A stretch of 64,000 bases of DNA. Source: Mycoplana dimorpha. GTDB lineage: Bacteria > Pseudomonadota > Alphaproteobacteria > Rhizobiales > Rhizobiaceae. Shown here piece after piece: positions 8,598-18,057 of the stretch. A program made the position numbers and the translations under genes. The notes below the pieces were generated by a model. That model ran no database searches and was not told the DNA's origin. It saw only the letters and a list, made by a program, of their open reading frames with translations. The stretch spans positions 186,001 through 250,000 of the forward strand of contig NZ_PZZZ01000008.1 in assembly GCF_003046475.1 (NCBI RefSeq). Reading direction: 5' to 3'. Every line of letters begins with the position of its first letter. The stretch's first letter is position 1.

Positions 8598-9614
8598 TTG
8601 CATACCAGCATACCCAATGACCGGGGCACCCTTTCACCCTGGGGACGTTTCAACAGGCGCAGCCCGCTGGCGGCGCTCATTCTGCAGCGGCTCGCTCTCA
8701 GCATTGCGCTTCTTTTCGCCGTATCGCTGCTCATCTTCGGCGGCGTCGAGGCACTGCCCGGCGACTTCGCCACCACCTATCTGGGCCAGTCCGCAACCCC
8801 GCAGGCGGTTGCCAACATCCGCAAGGACCTCGGCCTCGACCAGCCGGCGACAACGCGCTACGTCCACTGGCTGGGCGGCGCCCTGCAGGGCGATTTCGGC
8901 ACATCCTGGGCCTCGCGGCAGTCGGTCAGCGAACAGATCGGCAAGCGGCTCGGCAACTCGCTGTTCCTCGCCTTCTTCGCGGCCATCATTTCCATTCCGC
9001 TTGCGGTCATCCTAGGGATGCTGGCGGTGCAGTTCAGGGACCGCATGCCGGACAAGATCATCAACGTGATCTCGCTGGCCGCCATCTCCCTGCCGGAGTT
9101 CTTCGTCGGTTATCTCCTCATCCTGTTCTTCGCCGTGCAGATGGGCGTGGCCACCTTCCCGGCGACCGTCTACGACACGATGACGCTGGGCGAGCGGCTG
9201 TCGGCGATCGCGCTGCCCACGGCGACGCTGGTGCTGGTCGTCCTCGCCCACATGATGCGGATGACCCGCGCCGCGATCCTCAACGTCATGTCGTCGGCCT
9301 ATGTCGAGACGGCGGAACTGAAGGGGCTGAGCGGGCTGACGATCATCGCCCGACATGCCGCGCCGAATGCGGTGGCGCCGGTGATCAACGTCATCGCGCT
9401 GAACCTCGCCTACCTCGTCGTCGGGGTGGTCGTCGTCGAGGTGGTGTTCGTCTATCCGGGCATGGGCCAGTACATGGTTGATGCCGTGACGGTGCGCGAC
9501 ATGCCGGTGGTGCAGGCCTGCGGCCTGATCTTTGCCGCCTTCTACATCTTCCTGAACATGATGGCCGACATCCTCGCCATCATCGCCAATCCCAGACTGA
9601 GGCATCCGCGATGA
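8598..9614 (+). CDS. ABC transporter permease, DppB family
   Basis: 338 residues from the TTG at 8598, which has AGGAAAG eight bases upstream. An in-frame GTG at 8481 overlapping the binding protein stop would add 39 low-complexity residues that coincide with a hairpin, so I prefer TTG. The N-terminal membrane segment (LALSIALLFAVSLLIFGGVEALPGD) is followed by the DppB hallmark GLDQP, the WLGGALQGDFGTSW segment, and the inner-membrane EAA-type loop (TAELKGLSGLTIIARHAAPNA). It forms the channel with the next gene. Confidence 0.87.
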   Translation: MHTSIPNDRGTLSPWGRFNRRSPLAALILQRLALSIALLFAVSLLIFGGVEALPGDFATTYLGQSATPQAVANIRKDLGLDQPATTRYVHWLGGALQGDFGTSWASRQSVSEQIGKRLGNSLFLAFFAAIISIPLAVILGMLAVQFRDRMPDKIINVISLAAISLPEFFVGYLLILFFAVQMGVATFPATVYDTMTLGERLSAIALPTATLVLVVLAHMMRMTRAAILNVMSSAYVETAELKGLSGLTIIARHAAPNAVAPVINVIALNLAYLVVGVVVVEVVFVYPGMGQYMVDAVTVRDMPVVQACGLIFAAFYIFLNMMADILAIIANPRLRHPR

Positions 9615-10438
9615 GGCTCCGCTCCATTCCCGTCAGCGCATGGGTCGGCATGGCAGGCATCGCCCTCGCTCTGGTCTGTGCAATCTTCGCCCCCTGGCTT
9701 GCCCCGCACGGGGAAAGCGAGATCGTCGGCGACATCTGGCAGCCGATGGGCGGCCAATTTTTGCTCGGCACCGACAACCTCGGCCGCGACCTACTTTCGC
9801 GGCTGATCTTCGGTGCGCGCACGACGATCTTCGTGGCGCTTGCGGCAACGGTGCTGTCCTTCTCGCTCGGCATGCTGTTGAGCTTTACGGCCGCCGTCAC
9901 CGGCGGGCTGGTCGACCAGACCTTCTCGCGCTTCAACGACCTGATGATGGCGATCCCGACGCTGATCTTCGCGCTGGTGGTGCTTGCCGTGCTGCCGCAG
10001 CAGCTGTGGATCCTGATCCTGGTGATGGCGGTGCTCGATTCCACCCGTGTCTACCGCATCGGCCGCGCCGTGGCGCTCGACGTCGCTGTCATGGAATTCG
10101 TCGAGGCGGCACGGCTGCGCGGCGAGGGCACCGGCTGGATCATCTTCCGTGAGATCCTGCCAAACACGCTGTCGCCGCTCCTGGCCGAATTCGGCCTGCG
10201 CTTCGCCTTCTCGATCCTGTTCCTCTCCACCCTCTCCTTCCTCGGCCTCGGCATCCAGCCGCCGGCAGCCGACTGGGGCGGCATGGTCAAGGACAACAAG
10301 GACGGCATCATCTTCGGCATTTCCGCAGCGCTGGTCCCGGGTGCCGCGATCGCCATCCTCACCATCTGCGTCAACCTCGTCGTCGACTGGCTGATGAAGC
10401 GAACCTCCAGCCTCAAGGGAGGACGCGGCGATGCCTGA
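9611..10438 (+). CDS. ABC transporter permease, DppC family
   Basis: 275 residues, overlapping the DppB-like stop by four bases (ATGA). It has an N-terminal transmembrane segment, then the DppC motif FLLGTDNLGRDLLSRLIFGAR, five further membrane helices, and the EAA loop (EAARLRGEGTGWIIFREILPN). It is the second half of the peptide-type channel, at normal length. Confidence 0.93.
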   Translation: MRLRSIPVSAWVGMAGIALALVCAIFAPWLAPHGESEIVGDIWQPMGGQFLLGTDNLGRDLLSRLIFGARTTIFVALAATVLSFSLGMLLSFTAAVTGGLVDQTFSRFNDLMMAIPTLIFALVVLAVLPQQLWILILVMAVLDSTRVYRIGRAVALDVAVMEFVEAARLRGEGTGWIIFREILPNTLSPLLAEFGLRFAFSILFLSTLSFLGLGIQPPAADWGGMVKDNKDGIIFGISAALVPGAAIAILTICVNLVVDWLMKRTSSLKGGRGDA

Positions 10439-12059
10439 CCTTCTCTCCGTCCGCGATCTCAAGATCGAGGCCACCAGCTATCCGCCCGGCGAACCGCCGA
10501 AGACCGTGACACTCGTCGAAGGGGTCTCCTTCGACGTGCAGAAGGGCAAGGTGATCGGCCTGATCGGCGAGTCCGGCGCCGGCAAGTCGACGATCGGCCT
10601 GACGGCGCTCGCCTATGGCCGCGGCGGCGTGCGCATCACCGGCGGCGAGGTGAAGCTGAACGGCCAGGACCTCCTGAAGCTCAGCCCGTCCGGCATCCGC
10701 CAGGTGCGGGGCGCCAAGGTCTGCTACGTCGCCCAGTCCGCGGCGGCCGCCTTCAATCCTGCGCATCGCCTCGGCGACCAGGTGATCGAGGCGACCCTGA
10801 AGCACGGCATCATGAGCCGCGCTGAGGCGGAGAAGCGGGCGATTTATCTCTTCCGCGTGCTCGGCCTGCCCAATCCCGAGACCTTCGGTGAGCGTTATCC
10901 GCACCAGGTCTCCGGCGGCCAGCTGCAGCGCGCCATGACAGCGATGGCGCTCTGCCCCAATCCGGAACTGATCGTCTTCGACGAACCGACGACCGCGCTC
11001 GACGTGACGACGCAGATCGACGTGCTGGCCGCGATCAAGCACGCGATCGAGGAAACAAACACTGCGGCGATCTACATCACCCACGATCTTGCCGTCGTCG
11101 CCCAAATCACCGACGACATCCTCGTGCTCCGGCACGGCAAGATGGTCGAGTACGGCTCGGTCCGGCAGATCATCGAGGCGCCGACCCAGGACTACACGCG
11201 GGCCCTCGTCAACGTGCGCGGAAGCCGCCGCGACGAGGCCCCCGACCAGTCCGACACGCTCCTGAAGATCGACAACGTCACCGCCGGCTATGGCGGCTTC
11301 AAGGTGCTGCACGACATCTCGCTGCACCTGCCCAAGGGCCAGACGCTCGCGGTCGTCGGCGAAAGCGGCTCGGGCAAGTCGACGCTTGCCCGCGTCGTCA
11401 CCGGCCTGTTGCCACCGATGCAGGGCAGCGTCAGCTTCGGCGGGAAAACCCTGCCGCCGGCGCTGAAGGGGCGCTCGCGCGACGAGTTGCGCCGCATCCA
11501 GATGATCTATCAGATGGCAGATACGGCGATGAACCCGCGCCAGACGGTGCGCGACATCGTCGGCCGGCCGCTGTCCTTCTATTTCGGCACGCACGGCAGG
11601 GAGAAGACCGAGCGCGTCAAGGAACTGCTCGACCAGATCGAGATGGGCGAACGCTTCCTCGACCGCTACCCGGCCGAGCTTTCCGGCGGGCAGAAGCAGC
11701 GCGTGGCGATCGCCCGCGCGCTTGCGGCGAAACCCGAACTGATCCTCTGCGACGAGCCGACGTCGGCGCTCGACCCGCTGGTGGCCGAAGGTATCCTGAA
11801 GCTGCTCCTGAAGCTGCAGGAGGACACGCAGGTCTCCTACATGTTCATCACCCACGACATTGCGATCGGGCTGGCGATCGCCGATTCGGTCGCCGTGATG
11901 CACCGCGGCCGCCTCGTCCGCTTCGGGCCGAAGTCGAAGGTGCTGTCGCCGCCCTTCGACGACTATACCGACCTGCTGCTGAAGTCGGTTCCGGAAATGG
12001 AGATCGGCTGGCTGGAGAAAGTGCTGAAGACGCGGCGGATGGAGAGCGCGGGGAACTGA
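10431..12059 (+). CDS. ABC transporter ATP-binding protein, fused DppD-DppF type
   Basis: 542 residues with two complete nucleotide-binding domains in one chain. The first (about 1-265) has Walker A GESGAGKST, signature SGGQ and Walker B LIVFDEPTTALD. The second (about 275-542) has GESGSGKST, SGGQKQR and LILCDEPTSALD. It overlaps the DppC-like gene by 8 bases. It energises import and completes a four-gene transporter. The second Dpp system in this window (from 54464) uses two separate ATPases instead. Confidence 0.94.
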   Translation: MPDLLSVRDLKIEATSYPPGEPPKTVTLVEGVSFDVQKGKVIGLIGESGAGKSTIGLTALAYGRGGVRITGGEVKLNGQDLLKLSPSGIRQVRGAKVCYVAQSAAAAFNPAHRLGDQVIEATLKHGIMSRAEAEKRAIYLFRVLGLPNPETFGERYPHQVSGGQLQRAMTAMALCPNPELIVFDEPTTALDVTTQIDVLAAIKHAIEETNTAAIYITHDLAVVAQITDDILVLRHGKMVEYGSVRQIIEAPTQDYTRALVNVRGSRRDEAPDQSDTLLKIDNVTAGYGGFKVLHDISLHLPKGQTLAVVGESGSGKSTLARVVTGLLPPMQGSVSFGGKTLPPALKGRSRDELRRIQMIYQMADTAMNPRQTVRDIVGRPLSFYFGTHGREKTERVKELLDQIEMGERFLDRYPAELSGGQKQRVAIARALAAKPELILCDEPTSALDPLVAEGILKLLLKLQEDTQVSYMFITHDIAIGLAIADSVAVMHRGRLVRFGPKSKVLSPPFDDYTDLLLKSVPEMEIGWLEKVLKTRRMESAGN

Positions 12060-12151
12060 GTTTCCCGCGATCTGATCTCCCTTCCGATCATGACGTACCG
12101 GGACGTTTGCGCCCCGGTACGCGCCCGAACTGTGACGACGCGGAGGATCCG

Positions 12152-13144
12152 ATGAACGACGGCAGCAGCGGCCAGGGACGTTCCCTTCACATTCCGTCCT
12201 TCGACGACGTGCTCACTGCGCGGGCAAGGATCGAGGGCGTCGCACACCGCACCCCGGTCCTGACGTCGCGGACCGCCGATACCAGCGCCGGCGCGACGGT
12301 ATACTTCAAGGCGGAAACGCTGCAGCGCGTCGGCGCCTTCAAGTTTCGCGGCGCCTACAACGCCATAGCCGCCCTCCCCGCCGAGCAGCGCCGGAACGGG
12401 GTCGTGGCCTTTTCTTCCGGCAACCATGCCCAGGCGATCGCGCTCGCCGCGCAAATGCAGGGCGTTCCGGCGACGATCGTCATGCCGCAGGACGCACCGG
12501 CCATGAAGCTGGCGGCGACCAAAGGCTACGGCGCCGAGATCGTCCTCTACGACCGTTACACCGAGGATCGCCAGGCGATCAGCGACAGGATCGCCCGCGA
12601 ACGCGGCGCCGCCCTGATCCCCCCTTACGATCATCCGGACGTGATCGCCGGACAGGGCACGGCGGCGCTCGAACTGATCGAGGACGCCGGCCCGCTCGAC
12701 ATGCTGGTGGTGCCGCTCGGCGGGGGCGGACTTCTCGGTGGCTCGGCGCTTGCGGCCAAGGCGCTTTTGCCGGGTTGCGCCGTCTACGGCGTGGAACCGG
12801 AAGCCGGCAACGACGGCCAGCAATCACTCGAACGCGGCGAGGTGGTGCACATCCCCGTGCCGACATCGATTGCCGACGGCGCGCTTACCACCCACATTGG
12901 CCACCACAATTTCCCGATCCTGCGGGACAAGGTCGACGGCATCGTTACCGTTTCCGATGCGCAACTGGTCGAGACGATGCGCTTCTTCGCCGAGCGCATG
13001 AAGATCGTCGTCGAGCCGACCGGCTGTCTTGCCGCCGCGGCTGTCCTGAGCGGTAGCATCCCCTGCCGCGGCAAGCGTGTCGGCATCGTCCTTAGCGGCG
13101 GCAACGTCGACCTGAAAAGCCTCGGCACTTTTCTGGCGGGCTGA
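12152..13144 (+). CDS. threonine/serine dehydratase-like PLP enzyme (fold type II)
   Basis: 330 residues from the ATG at 12152, which has a GGAGG RBS. The PLP lysine is Lys64 in FKFRGAYNA. The substrate-binding segment SSGNHAQAIALAA and the phosphate-binding glycine loop GGGGLLGGSAL are present. There is no C-terminal regulatory ACT domain, so it is the short catabolic type. Relatives include catabolic threonine dehydratase, serine racemase and the ectoine-utilisation dehydratase EutB; a EutC partner is absent. In this locus it may deaminate an amino acid released from the imported substrate. It converges on the XRE regulator with a 5-base gap. Confidence 0.85.
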   Translation: MNDGSSGQGRSLHIPSFDDVLTARARIEGVAHRTPVLTSRTADTSAGATVYFKAETLQRVGAFKFRGAYNAIAALPAEQRRNGVVAFSSGNHAQAIALAAQMQGVPATIVMPQDAPAMKLAATKGYGAEIVLYDRYTEDRQAISDRIARERGAALIPPYDHPDVIAGQGTAALELIEDAGPLDMLVVPLGGGGLLGGSALAAKALLPGCAVYGVEPEAGNDGQQSLERGEVVHIPVPTSIADGALTTHIGHHNFPILRDKVDGIVTVSDAQLVETMRFFAERMKIVVEPTGCLAAAAVLSGSIPCRGKRVGIVLSGGNVDLKSLGTFLAG

Positions 13145-13149
13145 AGCCC

Positions 13150-13944
13150 TCAGTAATCCGCCGGCACCGTCAGCACCTCCGCGCCGGGCGTATCGAGGAA
13201 GGCCCGCACCGTCGAAGGCAATTGCCGGGAGGCGAACGAAACCACCCCGCAGCGCGCCAGCATCTGGCGCAGTTCCGGCTGCTGGCCGATGTGGCGCCAG
13301 ATCATGCGCGAGGCATAAGGCAGGTTTTCCTTGCGCCAGGAGACGCCCATGGTCGTGCCGCGCAGATAGACGCGCTGGTGAACCTCGAACGGCAGCAGGA
13401 TCGTCTGCGACAGCATCGGCTGGCGGCCGACGCTGCGCTCGGCGATGAAGATGCGGTTGCGCCAGAAGGTGGCGAGCCCGACATATTTCGAAAACTGCCA
13501 GATCTCCCTGTCGACGTCGCGGATCCGCTCGATCGACTTCACCCGGATGCTGCCGCTGTCCTCGTAGAGCCTGGCGCAGGAACAGACCACCAGCCCTGGC
13601 CACGAGGGCGAGATATGGTAGGTCTGGTAGTAGCCGACGTGCCGACGCAAAGCCGCCAGGTCGCCCGGAAATCCTTCCAGCAGCAAAGCCGCTTCGGATC
13701 GATCGCGGTCCGGCCGTTTCAGTCGTGCCTCGAACAGGCCGGGGGCGAGCTCGAAGTCCTGCGGCGAGAGCCCGAAGAAGGCGGCGATCCGGGCGGTATT
13801 GTGTGCCGACGGCCGCGCCTCGCCGCTGATGTAGCGATTGAACTGCTGGCGGTTGAGGCCGATTTCGCGGCAGACCTGCGAAATCGACCGCCGCGTCGCG
13901 CAGGCGACGCGCAAATTCAGCGTGAAAGCGTCGGCGTCGGCCAC
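13150..13944 (-). CDS. XRE-family HTH transcriptional regulator
   Basis: 264 residues starting at a GTG (13944), with GGAGATCAAGG upstream. Residues about 10-65 are a Cro/C1-type helix-turn-helix (SISQVCREIGLNRQQFNRYISGEARPS), with NTARIAAFFG following. The remaining 200 residues are an unassigned, probably ligand-sensing domain. It is transcribed away from the second binding-protein gene, and a tandem CTAGCGTAA repeat lies in the shared promoter. It is likely the local regulator of the transporter and catabolic genes on either side; the effector is unknown. Confidence 0.85.
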   Translation of the reverse strand: MADADAFTLNLRVACATRRSISQVCREIGLNRQQFNRYISGEARPSAHNTARIAAFFGLSPQDFELAPGLFEARLKRPDRDRSEAALLLEGFPGDLAALRRHVGYYQTYHISPSWPGLVVCSCARLYEDSGSIRVKSIERIRDVDREIWQFSKYVGLATFWRNRIFIAERSVGRQPMLSQTILLPFEVHQRVYLRGTTMGVSWRKENLPYASRMIWRHIGQQPELRQMLARCGVVSFASRQLPSTVRAFLDTPGAEVLTVPADY

Positions 13945-13970
13945 CCTTGATCTCCATGATTGTTCCAGCG

Positions 13971-13989
13971 CTAGCGTAAACTAGCGTAA
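13971..13989. promoter_or_regulatory. tandem CTAGCGTAA direct repeat, candidate XRE operator
   Basis: CTAGCGTAA occurs at 13971-13979 and again at 13981-13989. The spacing is exactly 10 bases, one helical turn, so both copies face the same side of the DNA. It sits 27 bases upstream of the regulator start and 83 bases upstream of the divergent binding-protein gene, a fitting place for autoregulation. Confidence 0.45.
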
Positions 13990-14071
13990 GGACGCGTCAA
14001 GTCGCGAAATTGTGCGTCCGTTCCGAAGCGATAGGCTCCGGCCGAAAACACCAAGCAAAGGGAACCTTCAA

Positions 14072-15661
14072 ATGACCGACTACACGAAACGCCCCGACGG
14101 GCTGATCGTACCCGCAAGCATCAACCGTCGCGGCTTTCTCGCCGGAACGGCCGCGCTCGGCTTGGCTGCCGGATTTGGCGCCACCATGACCGCTGGCGAA
14201 GCGCGCGCCGACGAGCCGAAGCGCGGCGGCCACCTGAAGCTCGGCTTGAAGGGCGGCGCGGCGACGGATGTGCTCGATCCCGCCACCTACACCGCCTCCG
14301 TGCTCTTCGTGATCGGCCGGCTTTGGGGCGACACCCTGGTCGAAACCGACCCGCAGACCGGTTCCGCGCTTCCGTCGATCGCCACGTCCTGGGAGCCCTC
14401 CGCCGACGCCTCCGTCTGGACCTTCAAGATCCGCGACGACGTCTCCTTCCACGACGGCAAGAAGATGACGGTTGGCGACATCATCGCCACCCTGAAGCGC
14501 CATTCGGACGAAGGCGCGAAATCCGGCGCGCTCGGCCTGATGAAGTCGATCAAGGGCATCGAGGACAAAGCCGGCGACCTCGTCATCACGCTGACGGAAG
14601 GCAATGCCGACCTGCCGCTGCTGTTCTCGGACTACCACCTCGTGATCCAGCCGAACGGCGGCCTCGACGACCCGGCCGCGGCGATCGGCACCGGACCGTA
14701 CAAGCTGACGAGCTTTGAGGCGGGCGTGCGGGCCACCTTCGAGAAGAACGCCGCCGACTGGCGGAGCGACCGCGGTTATGTCGACAGCGTCGAGATCATC
14801 GTGATGAACGACGCCACGGCCCGGATCGCAGCCCTCTCCTCCGGCCAGGTGCACTTCATCAACAACATCGACCCGAAAACCGTGCCGCTTCTCAAGCGCG
14901 CGCCGAAGGTCGAGATCCTGCGCAGCGCCGGCAAGGGCTTCTACAGCTTCCTGATGCACTGCGACACGGCTCCGTTCGACAACAACGACCTGCGGCTTGC
15001 GCTCAAATATGCGATCGACCGCGAGGCGATCCTCGACCGCGTGCTCGGCGGTTTCGGGACGATCGGCAACGACTATCCGGTCAACGGCAACTACGCGCTG
15101 GCGCCGACCGACATCGAGCAGCGCGCCTATGACCCGGACAAGGCCGCCTTCCATTTCAAGAAGTCCGGCCACGACCGGCCCGTCCTGCTGCGCACCTCCG
15201 ACGCGGCCTTCTCCGGCGCTGTCGATGCCGCCGTCATCTACCAGGAAAGCGCGAAGAAGGCCGGCATCGAGCTGGAAATCCGCCGGGAGCCGGAAGACGG
15301 CTACTGGACCAACGTCTGGAACGTGCAGCCGTTCTGCGCCTCCTACTGGGGCGGCCGCCCGACGCAGGATTCGCGCTACTCGACCTCCTACCTTTCGACC
15401 GCCGAGTGGAACGACACCCGCTTCAAGCGCGAGGACTTCGACAAGCTGCTGCTGCAGGCCCGCTCCGAACTCGACGAGACCAAGCGCCGGGAACTCTACC
15501 GGACCATGGCGCTAATCGTCCGCGACGAAGGCGGCCTGATCCTGCCGGTCTTCAACGACTACGTGATGGCGGCCTCCACCTCGCTCAAGGGCGTGATCAA
15601 CGACATCGGCAACGACATGTCGAACGGCTATATTGGCAGCCGTGCCTGGCTGGAAGCGTGA
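14072..15661 (+). CDS. second DppA/OppA-type substrate-binding protein, paralogue of the 6895 gene
   Basis: 529 residues from the ATG at 14072 (RBS AAAGGGAACC), the same length as the protein at 6895. Very high similarity runs through the whole mature chain, for example DPKTV, NDATARIAALSSGQVH and ARSELDE. It has a twin-arginine signal, INRRGFLAGTAALG, ending near AGEARADE. No permease follows, so it probably feeds the permeases at 8598-10438. The first residues and signal region differ most, as expected for an older duplication. The hydrolase gene starts 19 bases after its stop. Confidence 0.92.
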   Translation: MTDYTKRPDGLIVPASINRRGFLAGTAALGLAAGFGATMTAGEARADEPKRGGHLKLGLKGGAATDVLDPATYTASVLFVIGRLWGDTLVETDPQTGSALPSIATSWEPSADASVWTFKIRDDVSFHDGKKMTVGDIIATLKRHSDEGAKSGALGLMKSIKGIEDKAGDLVITLTEGNADLPLLFSDYHLVIQPNGGLDDPAAAIGTGPYKLTSFEAGVRATFEKNAADWRSDRGYVDSVEIIVMNDATARIAALSSGQVHFINNIDPKTVPLLKRAPKVEILRSAGKGFYSFLMHCDTAPFDNNDLRLALKYAIDREAILDRVLGGFGTIGNDYPVNGNYALAPTDIEQRAYDPDKAAFHFKKSGHDRPVLLRTSDAAFSGAVDAAVIYQESAKKAGIELEIRREPEDGYWTNVWNVQPFCASYWGGRPTQDSRYSTSYLSTAEWNDTRFKREDFDKLLLQARSELDETKRRELYRTMALIVRDEGGLILPVFNDYVMAASTSLKGVINDIGNDMSNGYIGSRAWLEA

Positions 15662-15680
15662 CACGGGGATGATGGAAGCA

Positions 15681-17681
15681 ATGTCAGAACGCGACTTCAC
15701 AGTCATCGAAAACGAATGGATCACGCTGGCAGACGGGACGCGGCTCGCCGCGCGCATCTGGATGCCAGAGGGCGCGGACCGGAACCCGGTCCCGGCCGTG
15801 TTCGAGTTCCTGCCTTATCGCAAGCGCGACGGAACCTGCGTGCGTGACGAATCCACCTATCCGGTCTTCGCGGCCGCCGGCATCGCCGGCGTCCGCGTCG
15901 ACATCCGCGGCTCGGGCGAGTCAGACGGCGTCATCGACGGCGAATACACGCCGCTCGAACTCGCCAACGCCTGCGAACTGATCGCCTGGATCGCAGCCCA
16001 GCCGTGGTCGAACGGCTCGGTCGGCATGATGGGGATTTCCTGGGGCGGCTTCAACTGCCTGCAGGTCGCCGCCCTGAAACCGCCGGCGTTGAAGGCGGTG
16101 ATCTCGATCGCCTCCACCGTCGACCGCTACAACGACGACATCCACTACAAGAACGGCACGCATCTATCCGCCCAGCTTTCGTGGGCGGCAACGATGCTCG
16201 CCTACCAGTCCCGCTCCCCCGATCCGGAAATCGTCGGCGACCGCTGGAAGGCGATGTGGCTGGAGCGGCTGGAGAACGAGCCCTTCTTCATGGAGGAGTG
16301 GCTGCAGCACCAGCGTCGCGACGCGTTCTGGAAGCACGGCTCGATCTGCGAGGATTTCGGGCGCGTCCAGGTGCCGGCGCTCGTCATCGCCGGCTGGGCG
16401 GACGGCTACCGCAACACGCCGCTGAAAGCCGTCGAGGGCCTCGGCAGCAAGGCCAAGGCGCTGATCGGTCCCTGGGTCCACAAGTATCCGCATTTCGCCT
16501 GGCCGAAGCCGCGCATGGACTTCCACGCCGAGGCGATCGCCTGGTGGAACCGCTGGCTGCGCGACGAGCAGAACGGCGCGGAAAACTGGCCGCAGGTGCG
16601 CGCCTATATCCAGGACGGCCCGAAGCCGGCGCTGCGGCGCGAGTTCGATCCCGGCTTCTGGGCAGCGAAGGCGGACTGGTCCGCCCCCGAGATGGACTGC
16701 TTCTACGCCGAGCAGTACGGCACGCTGGCGCCGGGCATGCCGATCGCTGGCGCCAAGAACCACGACCACTACCTGCGCTCGCCGCTCGACACCGGCACGA
16801 TGGCCGGCGAGTGGTTCACGCTGAAGCCGGACGCCGAGATGGCGCTCGACCAGCGCATGGACGATGCCGGCTCGCTGGTGCTGGAGACGCCACCACTTGC
16901 CGAGGCGCACGACTATCTCGGCCAGCCGGTGCTGGACCTGGAGGTCGCCTGCGACGCCGAGATCGCCAATCTCTGCGCCCGGATCGTCGACGTCCATCCC
17001 GACGGCACCGCGACGCGCGTCACCTTCGGCGTGCTCAACCTGGCACACCGGGACGGCAACGCCGAGCCGAAGCCGTTGCCCAAGGGCGAGAAGGTCAAGG
17101 TCCGCCTCGTCCTCGACGCGATGGGCTACCGCTTCCGGGCCGGGCACCGCATCCGCCTGTCGCTTTCGACGTCCTACTGGCCGATGGTGCTGCCGCCGCC
17201 GGTGGATCCCGGCCTGACCGTCGACCTCGCCTCGCTCGGCCTCGCCTTGCCGAAGCTCGGCGCGCACGAGGCCGTCTCGCTTCCGGAGCCTGCCAATCCG
17301 GACCCGTTGCCGAAATACCCCGAACTCGCCCCGTCCGAATCCGGCCGCGGCGTCGAGCGCGATCTGACGAACGGGATCACGGAGTATTCGATCTACGAGG
17401 ATACCGGCCTGCACGAGCACCCCGACACCGGGCTCGCCACCCGGCAGGTCCGCGACGAGCTCTGGTCGATTGCCGAAGGTGATCCGCTGTCGGCCACCGG
17501 TACGGCCACCTGGACCTGCGACATGCAGCGGGCTGGCTGGTCGGTGCGCACGCTCTCGACCGCCTCGATCGCCTGCACCGCGACCGATTGGCTGTTCTCG
17601 GCCAGTGTCCGCGCCTTCGAGGGCGAGACGCAGATCTTCGAGAAGACTTTCGAAAAGACGATCGCGCGCGACTTCATGTAA
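15681..17681 (+). CDS. CocE/NonD family hydrolase (S15 peptidase/esterase)
   Basis: 666 residues from the ATG at 15681; Met codons at 15669 and 15672 are alternatives. An alpha/beta hydrolase core carries Ser120 in GISWGGF, Asp241 in GWADGYRN and His267 in PWVHKYPH. It is followed by the X-Pro dipeptidyl-peptidase C-terminal jelly roll (about 340-580). The family hydrolyses esters, amides and N-acyl bonds. No signal peptide is visible, so it should act in the cytoplasm on the solute imported by the adjacent Dpp-type system. The substrate is unknown. Confidence 0.88.
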   Translation: MSERDFTVIENEWITLADGTRLAARIWMPEGADRNPVPAVFEFLPYRKRDGTCVRDESTYPVFAAAGIAGVRVDIRGSGESDGVIDGEYTPLELANACELIAWIAAQPWSNGSVGMMGISWGGFNCLQVAALKPPALKAVISIASTVDRYNDDIHYKNGTHLSAQLSWAATMLAYQSRSPDPEIVGDRWKAMWLERLENEPFFMEEWLQHQRRDAFWKHGSICEDFGRVQVPALVIAGWADGYRNTPLKAVEGLGSKAKALIGPWVHKYPHFAWPKPRMDFHAEAIAWWNRWLRDEQNGAENWPQVRAYIQDGPKPALRREFDPGFWAAKADWSAPEMDCFYAEQYGTLAPGMPIAGAKNHDHYLRSPLDTGTMAGEWFTLKPDAEMALDQRMDDAGSLVLETPPLAEAHDYLGQPVLDLEVACDAEIANLCARIVDVHPDGTATRVTFGVLNLAHRDGNAEPKPLPKGEKVKVRLVLDAMGYRFRAGHRIRLSLSTSYWPMVLPPPVDPGLTVDLASLGLALPKLGAHEAVSLPEPANPDPLPKYPELAPSESGRGVERDLTNGITEYSIYEDTGLHEHPDTGLATRQVRDELWSIAEGDPLSATGTATWTCDMQRAGWSVRTLSTASIACTATDWLFSASVRAFEGETQIFEKTFEKTIARDFM

Positions 17682-18057
17682 CGACAGGTGGGGCGGCCGC
17701 GGCGGCCGCCCCTCACCGCGTCGGCCGCCCTGCCGGTGAACGATCGCGCTCCAACCACATAATCGTGTTCGCGGTGCGAACACGATTTCCTTCTCCGCCC
17801 CCGGATCGCCACTTTTGGGATTCAACCTCGGCCGCAATCGGGTGTCGTAGCCAGAGGCGACGCGGCACGTCGGTCAAACCCGACCACGGACAATTGGAAC
17901 CTTTTATTCGGCGCGGTTGGCGTGGCTGACGCTTCGGTACGCGTATCGGCCAGCCCCCGAGCGTCGATAAGCCGGCCTCCTTCGGACGATGCAGTAACCG
18001 AAGGAGGACCTGCCGCGGGCCGCTGGTCCGCGGCGCGCCGGCATGAGGAGAATACCG
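17682..18057 (+). other. 376-base intergenic region with three inverted repeats
   Basis: No credible gene. It holds GGGGCGGCCGC paired with GCGGCCGCCCC (17690-17712), a 12-bp perfect hairpin at 17761-17787, and CCTCCTTCGG paired with CCGAAGGAGG (17976-17985 and 17998-18007) in the leader of the next gene. Confidence 0.5.
17761..17787 (+). terminator. 12-bp perfect hairpin, probable transcription terminator
   Basis: AATCGTGTTCGC pairs perfectly with GCGAACACGATT around a GGT loop and is followed by a pyrimidine-rich ttccttctcc. It lies 80 bases after the hydrolase stop, where the operon should end. A protein-binding site is the alternative reading. Confidence 0.5.

Noticed and set aside
6715-8637. 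640-codon minus-strand open frame over the binding protein
   Set aside because: The plus-strand frame is a clear family 5 binding protein with a Tat signal; the antisense product is compositionally biased and has no motif.
12152-13144. EutB of an ectoine utilisation operon
   Set aside because: No eutC, eutA, doeA or ectoine transporter genes are nearby; only the general dehydratase family is supported.
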